From an uncultured Alphaproteobacteria bacterium (GTDB lineage Bacteria > Pseudomonadota > Alphaproteobacteria > Rhizobiales > Hyphomicrobiaceae): a stretch of DNA of 5,776 nucleotides. The DNA lies in NCBI GenBank assembly GCA_937950105.1, contig CALFEM010000326.1, positions 1 to 5,776 of the forward strand, in the 5' to 3' direction. The notes below the pieces were generated by a model, which saw only the letters and a program-made list of their open reading frames with translations, was not told the DNA's origin and searched no databases. The position numbers were made by a program, and so were the translations under genes. This document shows positions 5,773 through 5,776 of this stretch, in pieces; the first letter of the stretch is position 1; each line of letters starts with the position of its first letter.

Positions 5773-5776
5773 CGTC

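Larger units (their letters stand above)
5440..5776. other. Region of about 335 bases with no recognisable gene; structured, possibly regulatory or decayed
   Basis: No reading frame here gives a protein I recognise on either strand. Plus-strand frames (for example one from TTG 5563 to a stop at 5767-5769) read as low-quality peptides without domain or Shine-Dalgarno sequence. What the region does hold: the ribosome site and candidate promoter of the DUF2794 gene, a 7-bp hairpin (5543-5560), an 11-bp inverted repeat (5626-5692), a run of GGCGGCGGCGG near 5516-5526, and two short open minus-strand frames (5453-5602 and 5662-5776). These could be small genes, remains of an older gene, or leader RNA. 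Confidence 0.5.

Overview
This window looks like an ordinary chromosomal segment of a high-GC alphaproteobacterium, most likely of the order Hyphomicrobiales (Rhizobiales). The evidence is the strong G/C bias at third codon positions, a DUF2794 protein (a family found mainly in Alphaproteobacteria), and the combination of a YbbA/YbbP-type ABC transporter with a Bax inhibitor-1 protein. I see no insertion sequence, phage gene, CRISPR array, tRNA or rRNA. The five main genes look intact.

Layout. Positions 149-3486 hold a two-gene unit: an ABC ATPase (YbbA/LolD type) and a large FtsX/MacB-type permease (YbbP type), joined by an ATGA stop/start overlap. A 148-base intergenic region follows, with a candidate sigma-70 promoter and a short leader. 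It feeds a Bax inhibitor-1/YccA (YbhL) seven-helix membrane protein at 3635-4411. A strong intrinsic terminator (4438-4470) closes that gene. A GNAT acetyltransferase of the phosphinothricin/methionine-sulfone acetyltransferase type follows at 4487-5020. Converging on it from the minus strand is a DUF2794 protein (5041-5439), which starts at TTG behind a strong Shine-Dalgarno sequence.

The right end (5440-5776) holds no recognisable gene. It contains a candidate promoter for the DUF2794 gene, a perfect 7-bp hairpin, an 11-bp perfect inverted repeat with further internal pairing, and two short minus-strand reading frames. One of these (5662-5772) may be a small protein or the 3' end of a gene entering from the right.

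Functionally, the ATPase and permease form one transporter, probably acting on lipids or lipoprotein-like substrates at the inner membrane. The other genes have separate roles: a membrane-integrity or ion-leak protein, a small-molecule acetyltransferase and an uncharacterised protein. I found no clear evidence of a new multi-gene system. The least explained parts are the leader before the Bax inhibitor gene and the structured right-hand region.
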